Positions 13,701-25,240 of a stretch of 64,000 nucleotides of DNA are shown here, piece after piece. This DNA is from Calendula officinalis (Eukaryota; Streptophyta; Magnoliopsida; Asterales; Asteraceae). Below the pieces are notes generated by a model that had not been told where the DNA came from, made no database searches, and saw nothing but the letters and a program-made list of their open reading frames with translations. The stretch lies in contig OY970821.1 of assembly GCA_963853835.1 (NCBI GenBank), forward strand, positions 56,066,640-56,130,639, read 5' to 3'. Each line of letters starts with the position of its first letter. Positions within the stretch are counted from its first letter, which is position 1. A program made the position numbers and the translations under genes.

Positions 13701-16700
13701 CGTCACTGCCAAGAACAAGTTCGGCCCGAACTCTTCACTGTTCCCGGCCCGAACTTCAACCTCGGCCCGAACTTCAACCTCGGCCCGAACTCCGACCTCG
13801 GCCCGAACTTCAACCTCGGCCCGAACATCATCCTCGGCCCGAACACCGAACTTCGGCCCGAACACCACTTCGGCCCGAACATCGCACTTCGGCCCGAACA
13901 TCCCTCTTCGGCCCGAACTCTTCAATATCCAAGATTGTGTGACAAAAGGTGCTATACTAAAACATTCATAACTTTCAGCTCGGGTGTCCGTTTCACGCCC
14001 ACGAGTAACCAAAATAGCTGGTTCGTTCGTCACTGCCAAGAACAAGTTCGGCCCGAACTCTTCACTGTTCCCGGCCCGAACTTCATTTTCGGCCCGAACT
14101 TCAACCTCGGCCCGAACTTCAACCTCGGCCCGAACTCCGACCTCGGCCCGAACTTCAACCTCGGCCCGAACATCATCCTCGGCCCGAACACCGAACTTCG
14201 GCCCGAACACCACTTTGGCCCGAACACCACTTCGGCCCGAACATCCTACTTAGGCCCGAACACCACTTCGGCCCGAACATCCCTCTTCGGCCCGAACTCT
14301 TCAATATCCAATATTGTGTGACAAAAGGTGCTATAATAAAACATTCATAACTTTCAGCTCGGGTGTCCGTTTCACGCCCACGAATAACCAAAATAGCTGG
14401 TTCGTTCGTCACTGCCAAGAACAAGTTCGGCCCGAACTCTTCACTGTTCCCGGCCCGAACTTCATTTTCGGCCCGAACTTCAACCTCGGCCCGAACTTCA
14501 ACCTCGGCCCGAACTTCAACCTCGGCCCGAACTCCGACCTCGACCCGAACTTCAACCTCGGACTGAACATCATCCTCTTCGGCCCGAACATCCCTCTTCG
14601 GCCCGAACTCTTCAATATCCAATATTGTGTGACAAAAGGTGCTATAATAAAACATTCATAACTTTCAGCTCGGGTGTCCCTTTCACGCCCACGAATAACC
14701 AAAATAGCTGGTTCGTTCGTCACTGCCAAGAACAAGTTCGGCCCGAACTCTTCACTGTTCCCGGCCCGATCTTCATTTTCGGCACGAACTTCAACCTCGG
14801 CCCGAACTTCAACCTCGGCCCGAACTCCGACCTCGGCCCGAACTTCAACCTCGGCCCGAACATCATCCTCGGCCCGAACACCGAACTTCAGCCCGAACAC
14901 CACTTTGGCCCGAACACCACTTCGGCCCGAACATCCCACTTAGGCCCGAACACCACTTCGGCCCGAACATCACTCTTCGGCCCGAACTCTTCAATATCCA
15001 ATATTGTGTGACAAAAGATGCTATAATAAAACATTCATAACTTTCAGCTCGGGTGTCCGTTTCACGCCCACGAATAACCAAAATAGCTGGTTCGTTCGTC
15101 ACTGCCAAGAACAAGTTCGGCCCGAACTCTTCACTGTTCCCGGCCCGAACTTCATTTTCGGGCCCAACTTCAACCTCGGCTCGAACTTCAACCTCGGCCC
15201 GAACTCCGACCTCGGCCCGAACTTCAACCTCGGCCCGAACATCATCCTCGGCCCGAACACCGAACTTCGGCCCGAACACCACTTTGGCTCGAACACCACT
15301 TCGGCCCGAACATCCCACTTAGGCCCGAACACCACTTCGGCCCGAACATCCCTCTTCGGCCCGAACTCTTCAATATCCAAGATTGTGTGACAAAAGGTGC
15401 TATACTAAAACATTCATAACTTTCAGCTCGGGTGTCCGTTTCACGCCCACGAGTAACCAAAATAGCTGGTTCGTTCGTCACTGCCAAGAACAAGTTCGGC
15501 CCGAACTCTTCACTGTTCCCGGCCCGAACTTCATTTTCGGCCCGAACTTCAACCTCGGCCCGAACTTCAACCTCGGCCCGAACTCCGACCTCGGCCCGAA
15601 CTTCAACCTCGGACTGAACATCATCCTCTTCGGCCCGAACATCCCTCTTCGGCCCGAACATCCCTCTTCGGCCCGAACTCTTCAATATCCAATATTGTGT
15701 GACAAAAGGTGCTATAATAAAACATTCATAACTTTCAGCTCGGGTGTCCCTTTCACGCCCACGAATAACCAAAATAGCTGGTTCGTTCGTCACTGCCAAG
15801 AACAAGTTCGGCCCGAACTCTTCACTGTTCCCGGCCCGATCTTCATTTTCGGCACGAACTTCAACCTCGGCTCGAACTTCAACCTCGGCCCGAACTCCGA
15901 CCTCGGCCCGAACTTCAACCTCGGCCCGAACATCATCCTCGGCCCGAACACCGAACTTCAGCCCGAACACCACTTTGGCCCGAACACCACTTCGGCCCGA
16001 ACATCCCACTTAGGCCCGAACACCACTTCGGCCCGAACATCCCTCTTCGGCCCGAACTCTTCAATATCCAATATTGTGTGACAAAAGATGCTATAATAAA
16101 ACATTCATAACTTTCAGCTCGGTTGTCCGTTTCACGCCCACGAATAACCAAAATAGCTGGTTCGTTCGTCACTGCCAAGAACAAGTTCGGCCCGAACTCT
16201 TCACTGTTCCCGGCCCGAACTTCATTTTCGGGCCCAACTTCAACCTCGGCTCGAACTTCAACCTCGGCCCGAACTCCGACCTCGGCCCGAACTTCAACCT
16301 CGGCCCGAACATCATCCTCGGCCCGAACACCGAACTTCGGTCCGAACACCACTTTGGCTCGAACACCACTTCGGCCCGAACATCCCACTTAGGCCCGAAC
16401 ACCACTTCGGCCCGAACATCCCTCTTCGGCCCGAACTCTTCAATATCCAATATTGTGTGACAAAAGGTGCTATAATAAAACATTCATAACTTTCAGCTCG
16501 GGTGTCCGTTTCACGCCCACGAATAACCAAAATAGCTGGTTCGTTCGTCACTGCCAAGAACAAGTTCGGCCCGAACTCTTCACTGTTCCCGGCCCGAACT
16601 TCATTTTCGGCCCCAACTTCAACCTCGGCTCGAACTTCAACCTCGGCCCGAACTCCGACCTCGGCCCGAACTTCAACCTCGGCCCGAACATCATCCTCGG

Positions 16701-19700
16701 CCCGAACACCGAACTTCGGTCCGAACACCACTTTGGCTCGAACACCACTTCGGCCCGAACATCCCACTTAGGCCCGAACACCACTTCGGCCCGAACATCC
16801 CTCTTCGGCCCGAACTCTTCAATATCCAATATTGTGTGACAAAAGGTGCTATAATAAAACATTCATAACTTTCAGCTCGGGTGTCCGTTTCACGCCCACG
16901 AATAACCAAAATAGCTGGTTCGTTCGTCACTGCCAAGAACAAGTTCGGCCCGAACTCTTCACTGTTCCCGGCCCGAACTTCATTTTCGGCCCCAACTTCA
17001 ACCTCGGCTCGAACTTCAACCTCGGCCCGAACTCCGACCTCGGCCCGAACTTCAACCTCGGCCCGAACATCATCCTCGGCCCGAACACCGAACTTCGGCC
17101 CGAACACCACTTTGGCCCGAACACCACTTCGGCCCGAACATCCCACTTAGTCCCGAACATCCCTCTTCGGCCCGAACTCTTCAATATCCAATATTGTGTG
17201 ACAAAAGGTGCTATAATAAAACATTCATAACTTTCAGCTCGGGTGTCCGTTTCACGCCCACGAATAACCAAAATAGCTGGTTCGTTCGTCACTGCCAAGA
17301 ACAAGTTCGGCCCGAACTCTTCACTGTTCCCGGCCCGAACTTCATTTCCGGCCCGAACTTCAACCTCGGCCCGAACTCCGACCTCGGCCCGAACTTCAAC
17401 CTCGGCCCGAACATCATCCTCGGCCCGAACACCGAACTTCGGCCCGAACACCACTTTGGCCCGAACACCACTTCGGCCCGAACATCCCACTTAGTCCCGA
17501 ACATCCCTCTTCGGCCCGAACTCTTCAATATCCAATATTGTGTGACAAAAGGTGCTATAATAAAACATTCATAACTTTCAGCTCGGGTGTCCCTTTCACG
17601 CCCACGAATAACCAAAATAGCTGGTTCGTTCGTCACTGCCAAGAACAAGTTCGGCCCGAACTCTTCACTGTTCCCGGCCCGATCTTCATTTTCGGCACGA
17701 ACTTCAACCTCGGCTCGAACTTCAACCTCGGCCCGAACTCCGACCTCGGCCCGAACTTCAACCTCGGCCCGAACATCATCCTCGGCCCGAACACCGAACT
17801 TCGGCCCGAACACCACTTTGGCCCGAACACCACTTCGGCCCGAACATCCCACTTAGTCCCGAACATCCCTCTTCGGCCCGAACTCTTCAATATCCAATAT
17901 TGTGTGACAAAAGGTGCTATAATAAAACATTCATAACTTTCAGCTCGGGTGTCCCTTTCACGCCCACGAATAACCAAAATAGCTGGTTCGTTCGTCACTG
18001 CCAAGAACAAGTTCGGCCCGAACTCTTCACTGTTCCCGGCCCGATCTTCATTTTCGGCACGAACTTCAACCTCGGCTCGAACTTCAACCTCGGCCCGAAC
18101 TCCGACCTCGGCCCGAACTTCAACCTCGGCCCGAACATCATCCTCGGCCCGAACACCGAACTTCAGCCCGAACACCACTTTGGCCCGAACACCACTTCGG
18201 CCCGAACATCCCACTTAGGCCCGAACACCACCTCGGCCCGAACATCCCTCTTCGGCCCGAACTCTTCAATATCCAATATTGTGTGACAAAAGATGCTATA
18301 ATAAAACATTCATAACTTTCAGCTCGGGTGTCCGTCTCACGCCCACGAATAACCAAAATAGCTGGTTCGTTCGTCACTGCCAAGAACAAGTTCGGCCCGA
18401 ACTCTTCACTGTTCCCGGCCCGAACTTCATTTTCGGGCCCAACTTCAACCTCGGCTCGAACTTCAACCTCGGCCCGAACTCCGACCTCGGCCCGAACTTC
18501 AACCTCGGCCCGAACATCATCCTCGGCCCGAACACCGAACTTCGGCCCGAACACCACTTTGGCTCGAACACCACTTCGGCCCGAACATCCCACTTAGGCC
18601 CGAACACCACTTCGGCCCGAACATCCCTCTTCGGCCCGAACTCTTCAATATCCAATATTGTGTGACAAAAGGTGCTATAATAAAACATTCATAACTTTCA
18701 GCTCGGGTGTCCGTTTCACGCCCACGAATAACCAAAATAGCTGGTTCGTTCGTCACTGCCAAGAACAAGTTCGGCCCGAACTCTTCACTGTTCCCGGCCC
18801 GAACTTCATTTTCGGCCCCAACTTCAACCTCGGCTCGAACTTCAACCTCGGCCCGAACTCCGACCTCGGCCCGAACTTCAACCTCGGCCCGAACATCATC
18901 CTCGGCCCGAACACCGAACTTCGGCCCGAACACCACTTTGGCCCGAACACCACTTCGGCCCGAACATCCCACTTAGTCCCGAACACCACTTCGGCCCGAA
19001 CATCCCTCTTCGGCCCGAACTCTTCAATATCCAATATTGTGTGACAAAAGGTGCTATAATAAAACATTCATAACTTTCAGCTCGGGTGTCCGTTTCACGC
19101 CCACGAATAACCAAAATAGCTGGTTCGTTCGTCACTGCCAAGAACAAGTTCGGCCCGAACTCTTCACTGTTCCCGGCCCGAACTTCATTTTCGGCCCGAA
19201 CTTCAACCTCGGCCCGAACTCCGACCTCGGCCCGAACTTCAACCTCGGCCCGAACATCATCCTCGGCCCGAACACCGAACTTCGGCCCGAACACCACTTC
19301 GGCCCGAACATCGCACTTCGGCCCGAACACCACTTCGGCCCGAACATCCCTCTTCGGCCCGAACTCTTCAATATCCAAGATTGTGTGACAAAAGGTGCTA
19401 TACTAAAACATTCATAACTTTCAGCTCGGGTGTCCGTTTCACGCCCACGAGTAACCAAAATAGCTGGTTCGTTCGTCACTGCCAAGAACAAGTTCGACCC
19501 GAACTCTCCACTGTTCCCGGCCCGAACTTCATTTTCGGCCCGAACTTCAACCTCGGCCCGAACTTCAACCTCGGCCTGAACTCCGACCTCGGCTCGAACT
19601 TCAACCTCGGCCCGAACATCATCCTCGGCCCGCACACCGAACTTCGGCCCGAACACCACTTCGGCCTGAACACCACTTCGGCCCGAACATCCCACTTCGG

Positions 19701-22156
19701 ACCGAACACCACTACGGCCCGAACATCCCTCTTCGACCCGAACTCTTCAATATCCAATATTGTGTGACAAAAGGTGCTATACTAAAACATTCATAACTTT
19801 CAGCTCGGGTGTCCGTTTCACGCCCACGAGTAACCAAAATAGTTGGTTCGTTCGTCACTGCCAAGAACAAGTTCGGCCCGAACTCTTCACTGTTCCCGGC
19901 CCGAACTTCATTGTCGTCCCGAACTTCAACCTCGGCCCGAACTCCGACCTTGGCCCGAACTTCAACCTCAGCCCGAACATCATCCTCGGCCCGAACACCG
20001 AACTTCGGCCCGAACACCACTTCGGCCCGAACACCACTTCGGCCCGAACATCCCTCTTCGGCCCGAACTCTTCAATATCCAAGATTGTGTGACAAAAGGT
20101 GCTATACTAAAACATTCATAACTTTCAGCTCGGGTGTCCGTTTCACGCCCACGAGTAACCAAAATAGCTGGTTCGTTCGTCACTGCCAAGAACAAGTTCG
20201 GCCCGAACTCTTCACTGTTCCCGGCCCGAACTTCATTTTCGGCCCGAATTTCAACCTCGGCCCGAACTTCAACCTCGGCCCGAACTCCGACCTCGGCCCG
20301 AACTTCAACCTCGGCCGAACATCATCCTCGGCCCGAACACCGAACTTCGGCCCGAACACCACTTCGGTCCGAACATCCCACTTCGGCCCGAACACCACTT
20401 CGGCCCGAACATCCCTCTTCGGCCCGAACGCTTCAATATCCAAGATTGTGTGACAAAAGGTGCTATACTAAAACATTCATAACTTTCAGCTCGGGTGTCC
20501 GTTTCACGCCCACGAGTAACCAAAATAGCTGGTTCGTTCGTCACTGCCAAGAACAAGTTCGGCCCGAACTCTTCACTGTTCACGGCCCGAACTTCATTTT
20601 CGGCCCGAACTTCAACCTCGGCCCACACTTCAACCTCAGCCCGAACTCCTACCTCGGTCCGAACTTCAACTTCGGCCCGAACATCATCCTCGGCCCGAAC
20701 ACCGAACTTCGGCCCGAACACCACTTCGGCCCGAACATCGCATTTCGGCCCGAACACCACTTCGGCCCGAACATCCCTCTTCGGCCCGAACTCTTCAATA
20801 TCCAAGATTGTGTGACAAAAGGTGCTATACTAAAACATTCATAACTTTCAGCTCGGGTGTCCGTTTCACGCCCACGAGTAACGAAAATAGCTGGTTCGTT
20901 CGTCACTGCCAAGAACAAGTTCGGCCCGAACTCTTCACTGTTCCCGGCCCGAACTTCATTTTCGGCCCGAATTTCAACCTCGGCCCGAACTCCGACCTCG
21001 GCCCGAACTTCAACCTCAGCCCGAACATCATAACGGCCCGAACACCGAACTTCGGCCCGAACACCACTTCGGCCCGAACACCACTTCGGCCCGAACATCC
21101 CACTTCGGCCCGAACACCACTTCGGCCCGAACATCCCTCTTCGGCCCGAACTCTTCAATATCCAAGATTGTGTGACAAAAGGTGCTATACTAAAACATTC
21201 ATAACTTTCAGCTTGGGTGTCCGTTTCACGCCCACGAGTAACCAAAATAGCTGGTTCGTTCGTCACTGCCAAGAACAAGTTCGGCCCGAACTCTTCACTG
21301 TTCCCGGCCGGAACTTAATTTTCGGCCCGAATTTCAACCTCGGCCCGAACTTCAACCTCGGCCCGAACTCCGACCTCGGCCCGAACTTCAACCTCGGCCG
21401 AACATCATCCTCGGCCCGAACACCGAACTTCGGCCCGAACAACACTTCGGCCCGAACATCCCACTTCGGCCCGAACACCACTTCGGCCCGAACATCCCTC
21501 TTCGGCCCGAACGCTTCAATATCCAAGATTGTGTGACAAAAGGTGCTATACTAAAACATTTAACTTTCAGCTCGGGTGTCCGTTTCACGCCCACGAGTAA
21601 CCAAAATAGCTGGTTCGTTCGTCACTGCCAAGAACAAGTTCGGCCCGAACTCTTCACTGTTCCCGGCCCGAACTTCATTTTCGGCCTGAACTTCAACCTC
21701 GGCCCCCACTTCAACCTCGGCCTGAACTCCGACCTCGGCCCGAACTTCAACTTCGGCCCGAACATCATCCTCGGCCCGAACACCGAACTTCGGCCCGAAC
21801 ACCACTTCGGCCCGAACATCGCATTTCGGCCCGAACACCACTTCGGCCCGAACATCCCTCTTCGGCCCGAACTCTTCAATATCCAAGATTGTGTGACAAA
21901 AGGTGCTATACTAAAACATTCATAACTTTCAGCTCGGGTGTCCGTTTCACGCCCACGAGTAACCAAAATAGCTGGTTCGTTCGTCACTGCCAAGAACAAG
22001 TTCAGCCCGAAATCTTCACTATTCCCGGCCCGAACTTCATTTTCGGCCCGAATTTCAACCTCGGCCCGAACTCCGACCTCGGCCCGAAAATCATCCTCGG
22101 CCCGAACACCGAACTTCTGCCCGAACACCACTTCGGCCCGAACATCCCACTTCGGC

Positions 22157-22161
22157 CCGAA
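22157..22161. repeat. Target-site duplication of element 1 (left copy, CCGAA)
   Basis: CCGAA directly precedes the LTR terminus TGTTAGG and is repeated directly after the other LTR at 33636-33640. A 5 bp duplication is the normal product of Ty1/copia integrase. The site lies inside a satellite subrepeat. Confidence 0.93.
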
Positions 22162-22668
22162 TGTTAGGTCACAACACCCCTGGTTTGTTAGTTAATTGAT
22201 TAGAATGATTATACAAGAGACAATTAAAGTGTAAAACACAGTATTAGAGTCGGTGTACAAATCCACTAAGTGTGGTATGCTGCGGAAAAGCAATACCACT
22301 GATCAATTACAAGATATGAAAGTGTAGAGTAAATTGGTAAGTACTCCTTTGCAAGATGATCTCTATTTATAATGTTATAGAGATCTTACATAATGAGCAA
22401 AGGAGTAACCGAAGGACTAAGTAAGGAAAATGACTAAGATCAAGGGATTTGATCTTAGTCCGTTACTATACTGAGTATCACTCAGTCCTTCTACTCAGTC
22501 CTTGTACTCAGTATCACTATCTGATACTGAGTGCTGATACTGAGTTCCAATACTGATCACTCAGTATTAGACCTAAACTTAGCTATATTATTCTACATAT
22601 TAATCAAAGCTAGTCTAGGTTGTTTTGTTATCTTAAGATCTAAAGGGGCAAGGCTTTTTGCCTTAACA
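22162..22668 (-). repeat. 3' LTR of element 1
   Basis: 507 bp; on the plus strand it begins TGTTAGGTCACAAC and ends GCCTTAACA. One mismatch to the 5' LTR was found by reading both. The right part (U3 in element orientation) contains six TCAGTAT/ATACTGA motifs, a 12 bp palindrome and the TATA region. Confidence 0.97.
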
Positions 22669-22669
22669 A

Positions 22670-22678
22670 TCTCCCCCT
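22670..22678 (-). promoter_or_regulatory. Polypurine tract of element 1
   Basis: Reads AGGGGGAGA on the minus strand, two bases before the 3' LTR. This is the standard primer for plus-strand DNA synthesis after RNase H cleavage. Two exact copies occur inside exon 2 at 23973-23981 and 24129-24137. Confidence 0.93.
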
Positions 22679-22752
22679 ATCTAATGATAACAAAACAATT
22701 TACAAAGAGATAAACAAAAATTACAACAGCATAGGTAACAATATCTTCTTCT

Positions 22753-24554
22753 TCATTTGCTGTTGATGGCTTCATTCTCATAGAAGACTTCTTGTTTGAT
22801 GTGGACAAACGCTTCTCTGCTTTTGAGTTCATCCCTTCTGCTATTCAGTACTGCAACAATCTTCTTTCTGAACCAAGAGTCTTCTTTCTTGGTGATCATC
22901 CATTTCAGTCCAACAAGGTGACTGATTTGAGCTCTTGGTAGATCTTCTTCAGAAATGAAGCACTCTCTATCCTCTGAGTCAGTATACATATATCCAGAAG
23001 TTGGATATATGACACACTTTTGATCCTGAAATACAAGGTTAGGAGGAAGAGGGTACTTTCTAAGATACTTGTATGTATGAAGGCATTCTGGTCTGTTGTT
23101 TGAGTAAGCCTCAGTCATCACACTGAGTGTTCTGTACTCTATTTCATGAAGTAAGTCCTTCTCATAACATACTGCAGCTACTGCACAGATCTCATCCAAG
23201 ACTATTTGATCATAGGTTGATTTCTTTGGAAGCTCTTTGATCAGTCTTGTGATCTTCACCCAGTCTTGAAGACCAATTCTTTGAATATCATGAATAAATA
23301 TCTTCATGGGGGGACTGGTTAAGCCAGTACAAGTGATAGTAATTCTTCCTTCTTTGAGCTTCACTTTTACTTTATTGACATCTAGATTTAACCAATGTAT
23401 CCCCCTTACATTTTGAAATGTTTTGGTCCTCAAGAACTCCTTTCTTTGTTCCTTATACTGAGTCCTAGCAGCAACCATATTCCAATAATGTTGAATATGG
23501 TCTGGACCCTTTCTTGAGATTCTATGTGAAGGACCAGGAGTATCAGTATCTGGGTCAGATTCTGGTTCAGTTTTGACTCCCAACTCTTGCTCATATAAAA
23601 ATCTTTCTTGTTCTGCCCAGAGTTGCTGAGGAGTCAGTCTTGGAGCTTGCTCGGTATCACTGTCCCTTGTAAGAACAGGTCTTCTTTGTCTTGTTACCAG
23701 AGGAGCAGATTCCTCACTTGATTTAGAAGAAGTGAGAACAGCATTGATAGGTCTTCTTGATAAGGAACTCCTTCTTCTAATTACCAGATTTTCTGGTTCT
23801 TCATCATCCGAGGATGATGATGAAGAACTTTCTTGTTCTACCAGATTTAGTGCATAGTTTACTAAATCTGGTTCTTCATCTTCATCATCAGCAATAGGCC
23901 AGATGAAAGGCCTATAGACCACAATTTGTAAATTATTCTCTTCAAAAGTTTGCTGTGGTTGGTCAGTATGAGTCTCCCCCTGAGCAGATGGCTCAAGTGG
24001 GTCTTGAACTTGTAATTCTGACCTTGTTCTTTGTCTTCTTCTCTCATACTGAATGCGAAATGGCTCAGTATGAGGGCTTTGCTGATGTTGTTGTTGTGGA
24101 GGTTGATCTTCATTCAATCTTCTTCTTTTCTCCCCCTGAGCAGAAGGCTCAGTTTGATCAACCTCAGTATCTCTTTGTCTCTTCTCCCCCCTTTTATTAT
24201 CATTTGATGAGGAGGGAAGAGGATCAGTATCACCACCCATGTCCCCTTCAGGTTGTTCTAGAGTAGGGGAGGGCATGGGCTCAGTTGCAGCATCAGTATC
24301 ACCAGCACCTCCTTCTCCTTCTCCTTCTTCATTGTGATCACCATGTGAACCTGGTGGAGTTTGTGGAGGCTGCTGTGGTTGTTGAAGGAGTGATACTGAC
24401 TGTTTTATTAAGTCAATATCACCACTCATCTTGTCCATTCTTGCTAGTATTACATTTTGAGTTTGTTGGATGGCCAGAATGTGCTGCATGATTGCTTGCA
24501 GAGTCACTTGATCTGCTGCAGCCTGAGATGCCTGAATGCCTTGCACAGATGGTG
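22753..24554 (-). CDS. Third gene of element 1, exon 2 (unknown function)
   Basis: Open for 600 codons including the stop when entered through a splice acceptor at 24555/24554. The acceptor (TTTGTTTCTTTAG) follows a branch-point-like CTAAC at 24580-24584. The frame is in phase with exon 1. Encoded parts: a helical segment near the start (QTQNVILARMDKMSGDID), then Pro/Gln-rich low complexity with basic clusters (GEKRQRD, GEKRRRLNED, YERRRQRTR) that could be nuclear localisation signals, Ser/Asp/Glu-rich stretches, and a C-terminal globular region of about 200 residues (from HWLNLDVNKVKVKLKEG to ENEAINSK). No membrane segment or signal peptide is visible, so an envelope-protein label is not supported beyond gene position. 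The translation product begins with GTG if unspliced, which also argues that it is an exon. Many GATACTGA motifs are read as Asp-Thr-Glu or Asp-Thr-Asp. Confidence 0.8.
23973..23981 (-). promoter_or_regulatory. Internal polypurine-tract copy 1 (element 1)
   Basis: AGGGGGAGA on the minus strand, identical to the 3' PPT core, inside exon 2 about 1.3 kb from the 3' LTR. It is conserved in element 2 at 36545-36553. A role as a second plus-strand primer is inference. Confidence 0.5.
24129..24137 (-). promoter_or_regulatory. Internal polypurine-tract copy 2 (element 1)
   Basis: A second exact AGGGGGAGA on the minus strand within exon 2, preceded by further purines. It is conserved in element 2 at 36707-36715. 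Function unproven. Confidence 0.5.
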
Positions 24555-25240
24555 CTAAAGAAACAAAAATATAAAACTGGTTAGAATGAAAGGTTTATCA
24601 AATAGAATTGTGGTGTTGTTTAATTCTACAATCATATAAACAGAGTTTGTGAAGTCTGTATTTCATCTGGTATAGGATGAAATATTGTGGACTTGTGCAT
24701 AGCATGTGTAAGAAGATTTTAGTAAAGGTGAGTGTGAAAATTTAAGTAGCTCAGTATAGGATAAGTCACATTTACTAAAAGGTTTGGGTGTGGGAATTCG
24801 AAGCCTGGGATGTGCTTCTTGATATTTTCAATGTTTATCACTCGGTATTAGAGTGATAACAGAAATGTGGCTAAACCCCATGGGAAATATTTGGATTTTG
24901 TGGCTTAAAGGTTTGTGATCATTTCTTGAATGATGCTACCCAACTCAAAAATAAGTTGGACATGATTCAAGCAGCACCAGTGGGTGTCAGTATGACATCA
25001 ACCACCATTGTCTCTTTAAATGTTGAGACAACTGTAGACTGACAATGATCAATTTTGTGTGCTCAGTATATGAATTTTGCATAGCAGCAGTGGGCTAGCT
25101 ATGTTGGCCATAAAAGGATATATAATTGAAAGATCGTTTGAGACTTTGGTCAGTATTGAGTTGGCACTGGCCAATACTTAGTCTCTATTTGGGAATGAAA
25201 TATATATATAGAAGTTTAAGGGCTTTTTAGAAATTCATAC
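24555..25240 (-). other. Predicted intron of the third gene, element 1 (686 nt, phase 1)
   Basis: The donor is CTCAG|GTATGA (exon ends 25241). The acceptor is TTTCTTTAG|CACC (exon resumes 24554). A CTAAC branch-point candidate sits about 26 nt upstream of the acceptor, followed by a T-rich tract. Donor and acceptor phases match exactly (one base plus two bases complete a codon), and without splicing exon 1 stops three codons after the donor. The non-coding stretch holds several TCAGTAT motifs and no ORF. Element 2 keeps both sites. Confidence 0.82.

Larger units (their letters stand above)
1..22161. repeat. Satellite array A (311-396 bp monomers of 17-19 bp subrepeats)
   Basis: About 59 tandem monomers fill this stretch without a break, and it begins inside a monomer at the window edge. 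Using the GTGTCCGTTTCACG box as a phase marker, monomers start at 316, 661, 1039, 1400, 1795, 2191 and so on to 21938. Each has a conserved AT-richer part (GTGTGACAAAAGGTGCTATA through CACTGCCAAGAACAAG) followed by a run of CGGCCCGAAC-headed subrepeats. Three local regimes are visible: a 2.3 kb higher-order pattern (1039-10030); a homogenised block at about 14300-19400 carrying ATAATAAAAC, CGAATAACC and CACTTAGG variants; and mixed types elsewhere. The last monomer (21938-22161) carries the TTCAGCCCGAAATC variant typical of array C, which fits one array before the retrotransposons inserted. No gene or RNA is seen here. Confidence 0.97.

Noticed and set aside
20495..21937. CENP-B-box-like sequence in the conserved segment (TTTCAGCTCGGGTG)
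   Set aside because: It has the CGGG part but not the required TTCG and central A at the correct spacing of the 17 bp consensus. A centromeric role cannot be argued from it.
1..22161. Many ORFs of 60-770 codons in the satellite, in up to six frames
   Set aside because: They track monomer length and subrepeat phase, overlap each other on both strands, encode only low-complexity repeats, begin mostly at non-ATG codons and have no gene context. Treated as by-products of the repeat.
23955..24491. Plus-strand ORFs opposite exon 2 (for example 23955-24266 and 24285-24491)
   Set aside because: Shadows of Gln/Pro/Asp-rich coding on the minus strand (His/Leu-rich translations), with no independent start context or homology.
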